A stretch of 64,000 nt of DNA, taken from positions 1 through 64,000 of the forward strand of contig NVUR01000019.1 in assembly GCA_002401965.1 (NCBI GenBank), written 5' to 3'. Below are positions 1 to 8,604 of this stretch, in pieces. The translations under genes and the position numbers were made by a program. The stretch's first letter is position 1. Every line of letters begins with the position of its first letter. The notes below the pieces were generated by a model, which made no database searches, was not told the origin of the DNA, and saw nothing but the letters and a program-made list of their open reading frames with translations. Source of the stretch: Alphaproteobacteria bacterium (lineage in GTDB: Bacteria > Pseudomonadota > Alphaproteobacteria > Micavibrionales > Micavibrionaceae).

Positions 1-2
1 AT

Positions 3-92
3 AAAGACAAATCAAGCAAAGTCGGTATCAAAGCAAAACGCAAAAAAGCAGGCTGGAACAACGACTTCCTTAAACAAATCATTGCTCAATAA
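3..92 (+). CDS. C-terminal end of a protein cut by the window start
   Basis: An open frame enters from the left edge and ends at TAA after 29 residues. The piece is rich in lysine and ends in a short amphipathic stretch (GWNNDFLKQIIAQ). No family can be recognised from so little. In many alphaproteobacteria argH and lysA precede the DUF4175 gene that follows here, but this tail does not clearly match either. A GTG-started frame on the opposite strand (12-290, 92 codons, hydrophobic) competes for the same DNA, so even the strand is not certain. Confidence 0.35.
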   Translation, partial: KDKSSKVGIKAKRKKAGWNNDFLKQIIAQ

Positions 93-389
93 GCCAAATA
101 CAATTGCCATGCATAACACCGCCACCCGGTCATAAAGACCGAGAAACGGCATCTTGATGTAAAAAAAACACCAATAACGACCGATGCCAGCCGCACTGTT
201 TAAGAGGTTACTAAGCCCCAGCACTGCATGTACAGCACTGCGATCACTATGCATAATGGTATATGACTTGTCCAGAACAAATCTATCCACTCCACGTTCG
301 AACTTCGAAATGATATTGGGTACAATGACACGGGGAGAACCTAAAAAAAATTATGGGTTCATACGGCAAAACAAGATACTCTCTTATTC
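93..389. other. Intergenic stretch with no clear gene
   Basis: About 300 bases lie between the partial left-edge frame and the DUF4175 gene. The only long frame is the minus-strand GTG frame mentioned at the left edge, which encodes a hydrophobic 92-residue polypeptide without a visible ribosome-binding site. A palindrome TTCGAA-C-TTCGAA lies near 294-307 and a possible -10 box TACAAT near 319-325, but no good -35 accompanies it. I see nothing else that can be supported. Confidence 0.4.
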
Positions 390-3050
390 ATGCTTGACCC
401 GTTGGATTTTGAAAACCGTCCGTTTCTTGATGCTCTGTCTAAAAAACGGAAAAGAGCCGCTCTGGTACTGACTCTGGAAAATATAACGCTGCACTTTTGG
501 CGGTTATTCTTTTGGGTGCTGTTGTTCTGTGGCTTATGGATGCTGGATGTTCCTGCCTTTTTCGGCTCAATCATCACTATTCCGACGACAATATGCTTTT
601 TCGCAGGACTCATTTATCTTATCCAAAAAGATGTGCTGACCTTCACATTTCCAAAACGAAACACAATAGACAAAGCATTAGAATCACAAAGCAATCTGCC
701 CCAAGGGCACATCGCAATCCTTGATGATACATTGGCAAACCCCAAAACACATGAGACTCGTAATTTATGGGACAGCGCGCAAAAACACATATTGCACTCC
801 CTCTCTGCGCTGAAAACACCACGGAAACGCGCGATTTTATCACGCAAAGACCCGTCCGCGCTTCGTTTCATTGCTGTTCTTGTTTTCCTCTCAGGTCTTA
901 TGGTTTCTGGCACACAATGGCAAAATAAGATCACAAATGGTCTGTTCCCGATCAATCCTTCCTATGTGATTTCACAGGGCAAAAGCACCAACCTCTGGAT
1001 AAAACCACCCCTTTATACGGGCATCGGACAAACACATTTGGTTGGTCATGGCGCATATAAGGGTATTTTGGATATCCCCGAAGGCAGTAAAATCAGAATT
1101 CGCACCCACAGTATGTTCGGGGAATATATCCCGCCCTATCTGCAACATGGTGGAAAAACCACTGAAATGGACTATCTGGGTACTGGTCTCTATGGCATTG
1201 AAACCACGATAGAAAACGGTGAACAGATTTCTATCGTGCAAGCCTATATTCCACGTGCAAGCTGGCGTTATAATTTCATCATTGATACCCCGCCCGAAAT
1301 ATCGAACGCCCTGCCAAAAGCTGAGACATCAGACACTGAAGAACAGGAAGAACAGGAAGAACAGGAAGAACAAAAAGAAACACTCCCCTACGAATTCTTA
1401 AGCAACGATCAAATCCGTTTTCCCCTTATGGTCAAGGATGATTACGGCGTCAAAGAGCTACATATGCATATGGATATTGATGACATGGTGGAAGATCGTC
1501 CGCTTGGCATGCCCACCGAAGAAACGCGCCTTGTGATGTCTCAAGCCAATACTGATTTCAAAATATCCCCCGTGTTCAATATGACATGGCATACATGGGC
1601 GGGGCTGCCTGTTACCTTTGAATACACAGTTACAGACCATAAGGGGCAAACTGCGCGACTGGAAAAAATACACCTAATTCTGCCCGAACGTGAATTTGAA
1701 CACCCAATGGCAAAATCCCTTATCGCGATGCGTAAACGTTTGGCATGGGACTATAAAGATAGTTTTATTGGTATAGCACTCAATCTGAAATCATTGCTCA
1801 ACGCGCCTGATTACTTACAAAACAACCCTGTCATTTACCTTGCGATAAAAACAGCCAGCGCGCGCCTTACTCTTGTAAATAACCAGAAAGAATCAGTCAG
1901 ACTAAAAGCCGCGCAAGACGTTATTAAGCTATTGTGGAACGCCGCTCTGGTGGTGGAAGACGGAAACTTATCACTGGCGATGAGGGAACTTCACGAAGCT
2001 CAACGCGCACTTGAAGACGCCATGCGCGATCCTAATGCCAGTGAAGACAAGATTTCGAGATTAATGGATAATTTGCGCGAAAAAATGGCAAATTATTTTG
2101 CTGAAATGCAACGCGACATGCAAAAACGCATGGCCAATGGTGAGGAATTCCCCGAACTTTCCCCCGATAATTTTTCGCAAATCATTTCTCCCGATGCCCT
2201 TTCCAAACTGATGGAAGACATAGAAACCGCCCTGCGTGAGGGTGATGAGCAAAAAGCGCAAGAGCTGATGTCAAAGTTACAGCGCATGATGGAGATGATG
2301 GATGGCACGATGTCGCCGCAACTGCCCGCAGATATGCAGGCCATGCGCGAAGGGATTAACGAACTGCAAGAATTGGTCGAGCGTCAGGAAAAATTGCTGA
2401 ACCAAACCCAAAAACAGGCCAAAATCAAACGCCTTTTAGACGGACGACAGAATATTGCACCACGCTCTGCCCCTTCTATTGAAAAAATGTTCAAGGATTT
2501 CGGCATGAATGGTGTGCCACCCGCGCCCAAGCAACAAAATAAAACAAACGAACTTGCCATAGACACCTTGCCCAACAAAACGGAACAAGAGGCTCTGCGT
2601 TATATTCTTGGGCAATTGATGTTGGACACCGCAGAAAAACTGGATGAAATCCCTGAAACCATGGGACTTGCCGAACAGGAGATGCGGGGCTCTGAAAATG
2701 CTTTGGAGAATAACAGCCCACAAACATCAACCCCATATCAGGAAAAAGCCCTTGAGTACCTAAAAGATTCACAAGAGCAGCTTAATCAACAGCTAAGACA
2801 GCGAATGCAGCAAATGATCGGCATCGGGATGAGCGGTGGCAGTGGACAAAAATACGATCCTCTTGGTCGTCCCTATGGCGGTGAAGAAGATCAGGACGGC
2901 AGATCTAATGACTCTCGTGTGAAGGTGCCTGATGCGATGCAGAAGAAGCGGGTTGATGAGATTTTGAAGACTCTGCGTGATCGCTCTGGCGATTTGGAGC
3001 GTCCTGATGATGAACGGAATTATTTTCGTCGTCTTCTTCGTCAATTTTAG
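390..3050 (+). CDS. DUF4175 (TIGR02302 family) large membrane-anchored protein
   Basis: An 886-residue protein of the alphaproteobacterial TIGR02302/DUF4175 family, whose function is not established. Visible features: two adjacent membrane segments near residues 29-76, a third near 160-180, a long periplasmic-looking middle, then from about residue 560 a Met/Glu/Gln-rich, coiled-coil-like region. The C-terminus has the family's typical basic ending (VKVPDAMQKKR, then a DERNYFRRLLRQF tail). Residues about 317-328 are a pure EEQ repeat made of a perfect 9-base tandem repeat. Length is normal for the family. No strong Shine-Dalgarno sequence precedes the ATG. Its last 146 bases overlap, tail to tail, the minus-strand zinc-ribbon gene. 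Neighbouring ftsEX suggests an envelope or division role, which is inference only. Confidence 0.88.
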   Translation: MLDPLDFENRPFLDALSKKRKRAALVLTLENITLHFWRLFFWVLLFCGLWMLDVPAFFGSIITIPTTICFFAGLIYLIQKDVLTFTFPKRNTIDKALESQSNLPQGHIAILDDTLANPKTHETRNLWDSAQKHILHSLSALKTPRKRAILSRKDPSALRFIAVLVFLSGLMVSGTQWQNKITNGLFPINPSYVISQGKSTNLWIKPPLYTGIGQTHLVGHGAYKGILDIPEGSKIRIRTHSMFGEYIPPYLQHGGKTTEMDYLGTGLYGIETTIENGEQISIVQAYIPRASWRYNFIIDTPPEISNALPKAETSDTEEQEEQEEQEEQKETLPYEFLSNDQIRFPLMVKDDYGVKELHMHMDIDDMVEDRPLGMPTEETRLVMSQANTDFKISPVFNMTWHTWAGLPVTFEYTVTDHKGQTARLEKIHLILPEREFEHPMAKSLIAMRKRLAWDYKDSFIGIALNLKSLLNAPDYLQNNPVIYLAIKTASARLTLVNNQKESVRLKAAQDVIKLLWNAALVVEDGNLSLAMRELHEAQRALEDAMRDPNASEDKISRLMDNLREKMANYFAEMQRDMQKRMANGEEFPELSPDNFSQIISPDALSKLMEDIETALREGDEQKAQELMSKLQRMMEMMDGTMSPQLPADMQAMREGINELQELVERQEKLLNQTQKQAKIKRLLDGRQNIAPRSAPSIEKMFKDFGMNGVPPAPKQQNKTNELAIDTLPNKTEQEALRYILGQLMLDTAEKLDEIPETMGLAEQEMRGSENALENNSPQTSTPYQEKALEYLKDSQEQLNQQLRQRMQQMIGIGMSGGSGQKYDPLGRPYGGEEDQDGRSNDSRVKVPDAMQKKRVDEILKTLRDRSGDLERPDDERNYFRRLLRQF
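1338..1373 (+). repeat. Four-copy 9-base tandem repeat in the DUF4175 gene
   Basis: Four in-frame copies of GAAGAACAG (the last ends in CAA) encode EEQ four times. Copy-number change would lengthen or shorten an acidic linker without shifting the frame. It sits between the periplasmic-looking N-terminal part and the next folded section. Confidence 0.9.
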
Positions 3051-3906
3051 CCAATAGAGCAAAACGTATCTGCACATGTTGCGTGCTGTCCTTATGCACC
3101 TCTTCGCCATGCCCGTTTTCTTCATTATGCTCTGTCTTATGTTTCGCCGCAAAATCTTTATCATCATCGGGATGCGCGCTTTTATAATACACAGAATGAA
3201 AAGATACATTATCTTCCCCCTCCAAAATATCCGCAGGGGGCTGGATATACCATTGTGTTATCGATTTACCTGTCGCGTCCATCAAAGACGCCTCAATCAT
3301 AGGCACATTTACAGGTATAGATTCTAAATTAATAATACGACCATCCACCGTAATCGTTTCGCCATTATCCGCGACAACCAATTGATCGAACACCAACCCC
3401 TTACCTGGAATGTCCCTGTAAATACCAAACACCCCGTAAAATGCCTGCATAGACGGATATTTTTTCATAGTCGCGGTACTGCTGCCCAACAAATATGAAA
3501 AAATCATACAAAATACACAGGCCGCGATACCATAACCAAGGCGCGTTCCCTTGTTATCTTTCCGCGCATTAACAGCATGATTATCGACTGCGCGTTTTAT
3601 ATGCTCTAATGATATTTCCTTATGTGGACTCTCCACTATCGGCTGTTCTTCGGCGATATCCTCCTCGATCTCATCTTCTTCAGAATCAACAAAATCCACT
3701 TCAAAATCATCGACAGCCTCTTCAATGGGCGTGTCCTCAATTTCGGCTAGTACCTCTTCTATCTCCTCTTCTTCAGGTTCGACATGCTCTGGTTCTTGAA
3801 ACCAGATCTCAGTACATGACGAACACTTAACCTTGCGACCTTTATCGCCGATAAGCGTATCATCGACATTAAATTGACCATTACAATTGGGACAAGTCAG
3901 AATCAT
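2905..3906 (-). CDS. MJ0042-type zinc-ribbon membrane protein (DUF3426-like)
   Basis: A 333-residue protein if it starts at the ATG giving MILTCPNC; longer upstream starts exist but would put residues in front of the zinc ribbon. Cysteines 5, 8, 28 and 31 form the CxxC...CxxC zinc ribbon of the MJ0042 (TIGR02098) family. Next come a very acidic linker (residues about 40-95), one membrane segment (about 124-143) and a DUF3426-like beta-rich domain (about 170-240). The tail is rich in His, Ser, Asp and Glu. The zinc ribbon is cytoplasmic and the C-terminal domain probably periplasmic. Such a gene next to ftsEX is common in alphaproteobacteria. The His-rich tail is encoded antisense to the end of the DUF4175 gene, so the last about 48 residues lie in DNA that codes on both strands. 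Confidence 0.8.
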   Translation of the reverse strand: MILTCPNCNGQFNVDDTLIGDKGRKVKCSSCTEIWFQEPEHVEPEEEEIEEVLAEIEDTPIEEAVDDFEVDFVDSEEDEIEEDIAEEQPIVESPHKEISLEHIKRAVDNHAVNARKDNKGTRLGYGIAACVFCMIFSYLLGSSTATMKKYPSMQAFYGVFGIYRDIPGKGLVFDQLVVADNGETITVDGRIINLESIPVNVPMIEASLMDATGKSITQWYIQPPADILEGEDNVSFHSVYYKSAHPDDDKDFAAKHKTEHNEENGHGEEVHKDSTQHVQIRFALLAKIDEEDDENNSVHHQDAPNRQSDHAESSKSHQPASSASHQAPSHESH

Positions 3907-3988
3907 TGCAATCCAGTTCTTCTCTTTCATAGACGAGTTTAGTACATATATAGATAGGTTGAACAAGCCAACAACGCAGGAACGTTAT

Positions 3989-4738
3989 ATGTACCACAAA
4001 ACTACATGCTTTTTGCCGCTTTTTTTGCTTTTTATTATTTTAAGCACAAACCTAAGCGCGCAAGAAACCAACCAAAACACGATTTGCCCTGTGAAAGACA
4101 GAGCATGCATTCTGAAGCAAGTTATAGAAGGTACGGCGTTGATAAATAACACCGCGTGGCGCGATCAAACCTATCGTGAGATTGCAAAGACCTATGCCTT
4201 TGATAAAAAATTCAACCTCGCCGTTAATATTATCACGAAAATACAAACCCCTGACACCAAAGCAATGACCATACGCGGTATCGGCATGGCATTAGCACCA
4301 CAAGGCTATAATCCAAAAGATCTGGATACAATGTTCTCAACCCTGCGCGCAGAAGCCGAAAAAATTTCTCACCCCGCCTCTTACGCCATTGCCCTAACCT
4401 ATATCGCAATGGCACAAGCCTTTGCGGGTGATAATGAAGGCGCGTGGAAAACCGCCTCAGACATGCAAAATGATGCTTTACGCCATAAAGCCTATGGTGA
4501 GACCGCCGAAATACAAGCCGAAAAAGGGGATTTCAAATCCGCGCAAATCAGCATTGAAAAAATCGAAAGTCTATCATTCCGAAACAAAGCCTATAATATC
4601 GTTTCCAGAATCCTTTCAGACCATGATTTATTCCAAGATGCCTATACTGCGGCAAATGCCATTACCAACCCTTATAAAAAAGCGCAAGCAACGCAATATA
4701 TGCTGGATAAGCAAAGCCCCCGAGAGATAAAACACTGA
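3989..4738 (+). CDS. Exported helical-repeat protein upstream of ftsE
   Basis: A 249-residue protein from the ATG that gives MYHKTTCF; upstream in-frame codons would spoil the signal peptide. Residues 1-25 are a clear Sec signal (hydrophobic core LPLFLLFIILS, cleavage after LSAQ). The mature part is made of short alpha-helical units of the TPR/SEL type (repeated A..AY and YA.A pattern), giving a periplasmic scaffold-like protein. It ends one base before the ftsE start codon, so it probably belongs to the ftsEX transcript. It is divergent from the zinc-ribbon gene, with 82 bases between start codons. No named family is recognised; a role with FtsEX is inferred from position. Confidence 0.72.
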   Translation: MYHKTTCFLPLFLLFIILSTNLSAQETNQNTICPVKDRACILKQVIEGTALINNTAWRDQTYREIAKTYAFDKKFNLAVNIITKIQTPDTKAMTIRGIGMALAPQGYNPKDLDTMFSTLRAEAEKISHPASYAIALTYIAMAQAFAGDNEGAWKTASDMQNDALRHKAYGETAEIQAEKGDFKSAQISIEKIESLSFRNKAYNIVSRILSDHDLFQDAYTAANAITNPYKKAQATQYMLDKQSPREIKH

Positions 4739-4739
4739 G

Positions 4740-5444
4740 ATGATAAAATTCGAAAATATAGGGTTTAAGTATAAAGAAAGTGGAGAAGAGATTCTCCATG
4801 ACATCAACTTTACACTTGAGTCGGGATCATACCACTTTCTAACCGGCCCCAGTGGATCGGGGAAAACGTCGCTCATGAACTTAATGTCCCTTGGCAATAT
4901 GCCAACAGAGGGACAAATGACCATGTTCGGTAAGAAAATATCATCTCTTAAACGTGAAGATTTATTTGAATTACGCCAGCGAATCGGCGTTGTTTTCCAA
5001 GATTTCCGCCTACTGAAACATCTTTCAATTTTTGATAATGTCGCCCTCCCCTTGCGTATTATGGGCGAAAGCGATGAAAACATCAAAAATTATGTCAGTG
5101 AGCTTCTCGATTGGGTTGGATTGGAAAAGCATAAAAACAACCTTCCGCCAACCCTGTCAGGCGGCCAGCAACAACGTGTTGCCATTGCCCGCGCGGTGAT
5201 TGGCAGACCAAAACTGTTGCTCGCGGATGAACCAACAGGAAATCTGGATGATGAAATTGGCTTTCGCCTTATGGGGCTGTTCGAACAGCTAAACCGTATG
5301 GGCACAACCATTGTCATCGCAACACATAATGCCAATATCATAGAACAATTCGGGCATCCTCGCCTTATTCTTGGTAATGGAAAATTACACTCTTCACAAT
5401 CCTCCAACGCCCCCATAGCACAAAAGATTCGCAATGTTTTCTAA
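4740..5444 (+). CDS. ftsE: Cell division ATP-binding protein FtsE
   Basis: A 234-residue ABC ATPase. Walker A is GPSGSGKT at residues 36-43, the signature LSGGQQQ is near 139, Walker B LLLADEP near 158, and the switch histidine is in IATHN near 195. With FtsX it forms the type VII ABC complex that controls septal peptidoglycan hydrolases from the inner membrane. Length is normal. It overlaps ftsX by 11 bases, as expected for the pair, and starts one base after the preceding helical-repeat gene. FtsE, rather than LolD or another small ABC ATPase, is supported by the adjacent FtsX. Confidence 0.95.
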   Translation: MIKFENIGFKYKESGEEILHDINFTLESGSYHFLTGPSGSGKTSLMNLMSLGNMPTEGQMTMFGKKISSLKREDLFELRQRIGVVFQDFRLLKHLSIFDNVALPLRIMGESDENIKNYVSELLDWVGLEKHKNNLPPTLSGGQQQRVAIARAVIGRPKLLLADEPTGNLDDEIGFRLMGLFEQLNRMGTTIVIATHNANIIEQFGHPRLILGNGKLHSSQSSNAPIAQKIRNVF

Positions 5445-6429
5445 AATCAAAAAACAATTACAACCGAAAATAAAAACACTGGGCAGTGTATTGGCAAAAA
5501 CCCCTTTGGTTATGCGCATGCTCGAAAATTTGGGCTTTCGTGATTACGACCTGCCTTTGGCACAAAGTGAAGATTCCAGATTTCTGGTGCTCCTCATCGC
5601 TTTAATGAGCTTCCTCAGCGTTCTGGCATGCAGCGGCACATTCGCCCTGAATGATATGGCCGCGCGATGGTCTTCAGGGTTAGAAAACAAAGTCACAATC
5701 GAAATTGCCGTTGAAACCAAAGACGGGCATTTGCTGTCAAATAAGACCGTACGCAAAGAAACCAAGAAGCTTGCCAAGGGCTTAAAAAATAATCCAATGA
5801 TAAAATCCTTGGCCGTTCTAAGCAATGCAGAGATACAAGAACTTATATCGCCTTGGATTGGCGACAGCCTGACGCTGAACGATATTCCCCTACCTGGCTT
5901 AATCGCCATTGAACTGCGTAATACAAATCAGAAAAGCCTCAACACCCTGAAAAGTGATATGTTGAAACTGTCCAAATATGCACGCCTTGAAACACACCAT
6001 GAATGGCTGGGCGATCTGATAAATTTCACAAGAACATTGAAAAACCTGTCTTTATTCATCACCCTAATCATTGCAAGCGTAACAATCATCGCAATCACAG
6101 CAGGTATTCGCACCCGCCTTGCCATCCATCAAAAGGAAGTGTGCTTGCTCCACGCCATGGGCGCAACCGACCACTATATCGCGCGCCAATTCCAACGCCA
6201 CGCCATGATTTTATCCCTAAAGGGCGGTCTGGTCGGCACAGTATTCGGCTTGGTTACAACCGCAATCATCATCTTCTTATCATCGCATTCCGGCACAACA
6301 CTGATCCCCACCATAAAAATCAGCAGCGCAGGTCTAGCCCTCTTATGCTTAATCCCGATAATTGCATCCACCATCGCCACCATCACATCACGATTTACAG
6401 TCTTGCGTAACCTGTCAAAAATACCGTAA
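5434..6429 (+). CDS. ftsX: Cell division protein FtsX
   Basis: A 331-residue inner-membrane protein with the FtsX plan: a cytoplasmic N-terminus, a first membrane segment near residues 48-70, a periplasmic loop of about 130 residues, then three C-terminal membrane segments (about 205-225, 255-282, 295-320). A cytoplasmic piece with the conserved charge pattern ([19 protein letters not shown]) lies between segments two and three. It is the membrane partner of FtsE and passes ATP-driven movement to periplasmic cell-wall hydrolases or their activators. Its start lies inside the end of ftsE, indicating translational coupling. A DUF218 gene follows 12 bases later. Confidence 0.93.
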   Translation: MFSKIKKQLQPKIKTLGSVLAKTPLVMRMLENLGFRDYDLPLAQSEDSRFLVLLIALMSFLSVLACSGTFALNDMAARWSSGLENKVTIEIAVETKDGHLLSNKTVRKETKKLAKGLKNNPMIKSLAVLSNAEIQELISPWIGDSLTLNDIPLPGLIAIELRNTNQKSLNTLKSDMLKLSKYARLETHHEWLGDLINFTRTLKNLSLFITLIIASVTIIAITAGIRTRLAIHQKEVCLLHAMGATDHYIARQFQRHAMILSLKGGLVGTVFGLVTTAIIIFLSSHSGTTLIPTIKISSAGLALLCLIPIIASTIATITSRFTVLRNLSKIP

Positions 6430-6441
6430 AATATACTCATC

Positions 6442-6996
6442 ATGTTGAAAAAAATGTTGCGATTCTTTGTGCTTATAATGCTGATCCTATGGATTGGCGG
6501 TTACGCTCTGTTTATCGCAAACGTCATATCAAAACCCATCACGCAGCCCGCAACAAAAACTGACGCAATCATCGTTTTAACTGGTGGGCATAACCGTATT
6601 CAAACCGGCCTATCCTTGTTTTCTGACGGTCTTTCTAAAAACCTGTTCATTACAGGCGTGCATGAGGCAGTCACAAAAGCCGATATAACAAAAATTTCAG
6701 ATTGCTGTATTATTTTGGGGCACAAAGCCACAACAACGCTGGAAAATGCCTATGAGACCAAAGAGTGGATTGAAGCACAAAACGTTAAAACAATTCGTCT
6801 TGTGACATCTGCTTACCATATGGATCGCGCCCTTTTGGAATTCAGACATGCTATCCCGAATATCAAAATAATCCCCCATCCTGTCCATGATAATCACGAC
6901 ACATTACAGGATATAAATTTCTGGAAAATAACATTTAGTGAATATAATAAAATACTGTTCCGCGTTGTTATCTTAACGCTGGTAAACCAAGGTTAA
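6442..6996 (+). CDS. YdcF-like DUF218 membrane-anchored protein
   Basis: A 184-residue protein with one N-terminal membrane segment (residues about 7-28) and a DUF218/YdcF domain. Family marks are DAIIVLTGG near residue 42, ENAYET near 109 and the SAYHMDRAL region near 130. DUF218 proteins (SanA, ElyC, YdcF) are linked to envelope integrity and lipid-carrier metabolism, but their chemistry is unsettled. The gene sits 12 bases after ftsX and 8 before the acyltransferase fusion, an order (ftsE, ftsX, DUF218, plsC) I know from alphaproteobacteria. Confidence 0.85.
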   Translation: MLKKMLRFFVLIMLILWIGGYALFIANVISKPITQPATKTDAIIVLTGGHNRIQTGLSLFSDGLSKNLFITGVHEAVTKADITKISDCCIILGHKATTTLENAYETKEWIEAQNVKTIRLVTSAYHMDRALLEFRHAIPNIKIIPHPVHDNHDTLQDINFWKITFSEYNKILFRVVILTLVNQG

Positions 6997-7004
6997 TCCC
7001 GACT

Positions 7005-8438
7005 ATGCAGCCCTATTTCATACGCTCAACCATCTTTAATATTTGTTTTTATATCCTAACCGCGATCAGCTGCGTTGTCCTACTGCCAACTTTATTTTTA
7101 CCCCGTAATATATTTTTGGGTGTTGTCACAGGGTTCTGCCGCAGCACAGCCTTTCTGGAAAAATATATCCTTGGCCTGACATATGAAATCAGAGGACAAG
7201 AACACCTGCCAATCAGCGGTTCTTACATCGTTGCCGCAAAACACCAATCCGCTTATGAGACGCTGAAGCTGCATTTATTATTTCATGACCCCGCCGTTGT
7301 TTTGAAAAAAGAACTACTCAAAATTCCGCTATGGGGAAAATATCTGGCTAAGAGTGATGTTATTGCAATAGACCGCTCCAGCCCAAAGGCCGCGATTAAA
7401 TCGATCCAAGATGGCGCAAAGCACATTGCCGCCCAAGGTCGTCCAATCGTTATATTCCCACAAGGCACGCGCGTTGCCACGCACATATCAGCAAAAGATA
7501 AGCCCTATAAAATTGGTATTATCCGCATGCAGGACGCAACGGCTTTACCAATTATCCCTATGGCATTAAACACAGGTGTATTTTACCCCCGCCAAAAATG
7601 GTGTAAAAAACCGGGGCGCGTCATATTCGAATTTATGCCGCCAATAATGCCCTCCGACAATAGATCAGAGACCCTAAAGAAAATCGAAATGAGCGTTGAA
7701 ACAAAATCCAGTTTACTGATGGAAGAAGGCATAAAGAGCATCCCAAGCAAGCCTAAAGCAATAAAAATGCTGGCTGCTTTAATTCTAATACTCTGCATCG
7801 CCTATACAGTTATTTGGTTTGGCGCGGCGCATTTTACCAAGAAAGCCATCACAGGTTTTTTAAACGATATTGCAAAAAACCCGTCCATCACCCAATTCCA
7901 AATCAGCCCGCCAAAAATCACGGGCTTCCCGATGAAAATGCATCTATCACTGCCCGCCCAAACACTTAAAACCACCGCGCATGAAGAAATTACAATCGAA
8001 TTTATTCACGCACAAAGCTGGCCAATGATGGGCGTACCTATTGATATTCAAACGGGTACGATCAGTATCGCTCAATCACGTTGGTCACAACCGCTCGCCT
8101 TTGATTCTCTTGATGCACAAATTATCTTTAAAAATGATATTCTAACCATCAAACACGCCACGCTGATCGCAAAGCAAACGCAAGGGCATGTATCGGGGCA
8201 AGTTGATTTCAATGCCTCCCCCTATCCTGTAATCAATCTGGGTTTAGGGCTTGAAAACTTTGAATCGTTCCTCACAGAACTCACCCAAAGAAAAATCGTA
8301 AAGCCCAAAGCCGCCATGTTCGCCGCAGTTGCGCTAAAATCTCTGGAAAAAGATGGCATGGTACGCACAACACTGACCAGTGATAAACACAAAATCTATC
8401 TTGGCCCGATAAAGATTGCGGAACTCCCGCCCCAATAA
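7005..8438 (+). CDS. PlsC-type acyltransferase fused to a DUF2125 domain
   Basis: A 477-residue protein in two parts. Residues 1-250 are a 1-acyl-glycerol-3-phosphate acyltransferase: N-terminal membrane segments, the catalytic-histidine motif written KHQSAYET near residue 76 (the alphaproteobacterial form of HX4D), and FPQGTR near 151 for FPEGTR. It should acylate lysophosphatidic acid at the inner membrane. Residues about 255-477 begin with a membrane segment (LAALILILCIAYTVIWF) and continue with a DUF2125-like beta-rich domain (glycine/proline opening SPPKITGFPMKM). In many alphaproteobacteria these are two adjacent genes; here one unbroken frame covers both, with a short linker near 235-255. 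A real fusion is more likely than an error, since no stop or start remnant is seen at the junction. Confidence 0.82.
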   Translation: MQPYFIRSTIFNICFYILTAISCVVLLPTLFLPRNIFLGVVTGFCRSTAFLEKYILGLTYEIRGQEHLPISGSYIVAAKHQSAYETLKLHLLFHDPAVVLKKELLKIPLWGKYLAKSDVIAIDRSSPKAAIKSIQDGAKHIAAQGRPIVIFPQGTRVATHISAKDKPYKIGIIRMQDATALPIIPMALNTGVFYPRQKWCKKPGRVIFEFMPPIMPSDNRSETLKKIEMSVETKSSLLMEEGIKSIPSKPKAIKMLAALILILCIAYTVIWFGAAHFTKKAITGFLNDIAKNPSITQFQISPPKITGFPMKMHLSLPAQTLKTTAHEEITIEFIHAQSWPMMGVPIDIQTGTISIAQSRWSQPLAFDSLDAQIIFKNDILTIKHATLIAKQTQGHVSGQVDFNASPYPVINLGLGLENFESFLTELTQRKIVKPKAAMFAAVALKSLEKDGMVRTTLTSDKHKIYLGPIKIAELPPQ

Positions 8439-8604
8439 TTTATGACAGTGTATCACACGTTTAATTCCGTTTGAAAAACTTGCGACAGGCTTTATTTGCG
8501 GCCACTCTTATTGATATTCACACGATAAAAACTTACGGTTATGACTAAAGGCTTTACGAAAGAATTTTTTTATAGGCAATATGTCTTAAAATGCCCTAAA
8601 ATCT

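Noticed and set aside
12-290. Minus-strand GTG-started frame of 92 codons at the left edge
   Set aside because: Hydrophobic but without a ribosome site or recognisable family, and it overlaps a + frame that runs in from outside. Not enough to call.
2793-3209. Minus-strand 138-codon frame overlapping the zinc-ribbon gene
   Set aside because: A shifted frame of the zinc-ribbon gene, with basic low-complexity peptide and no family.
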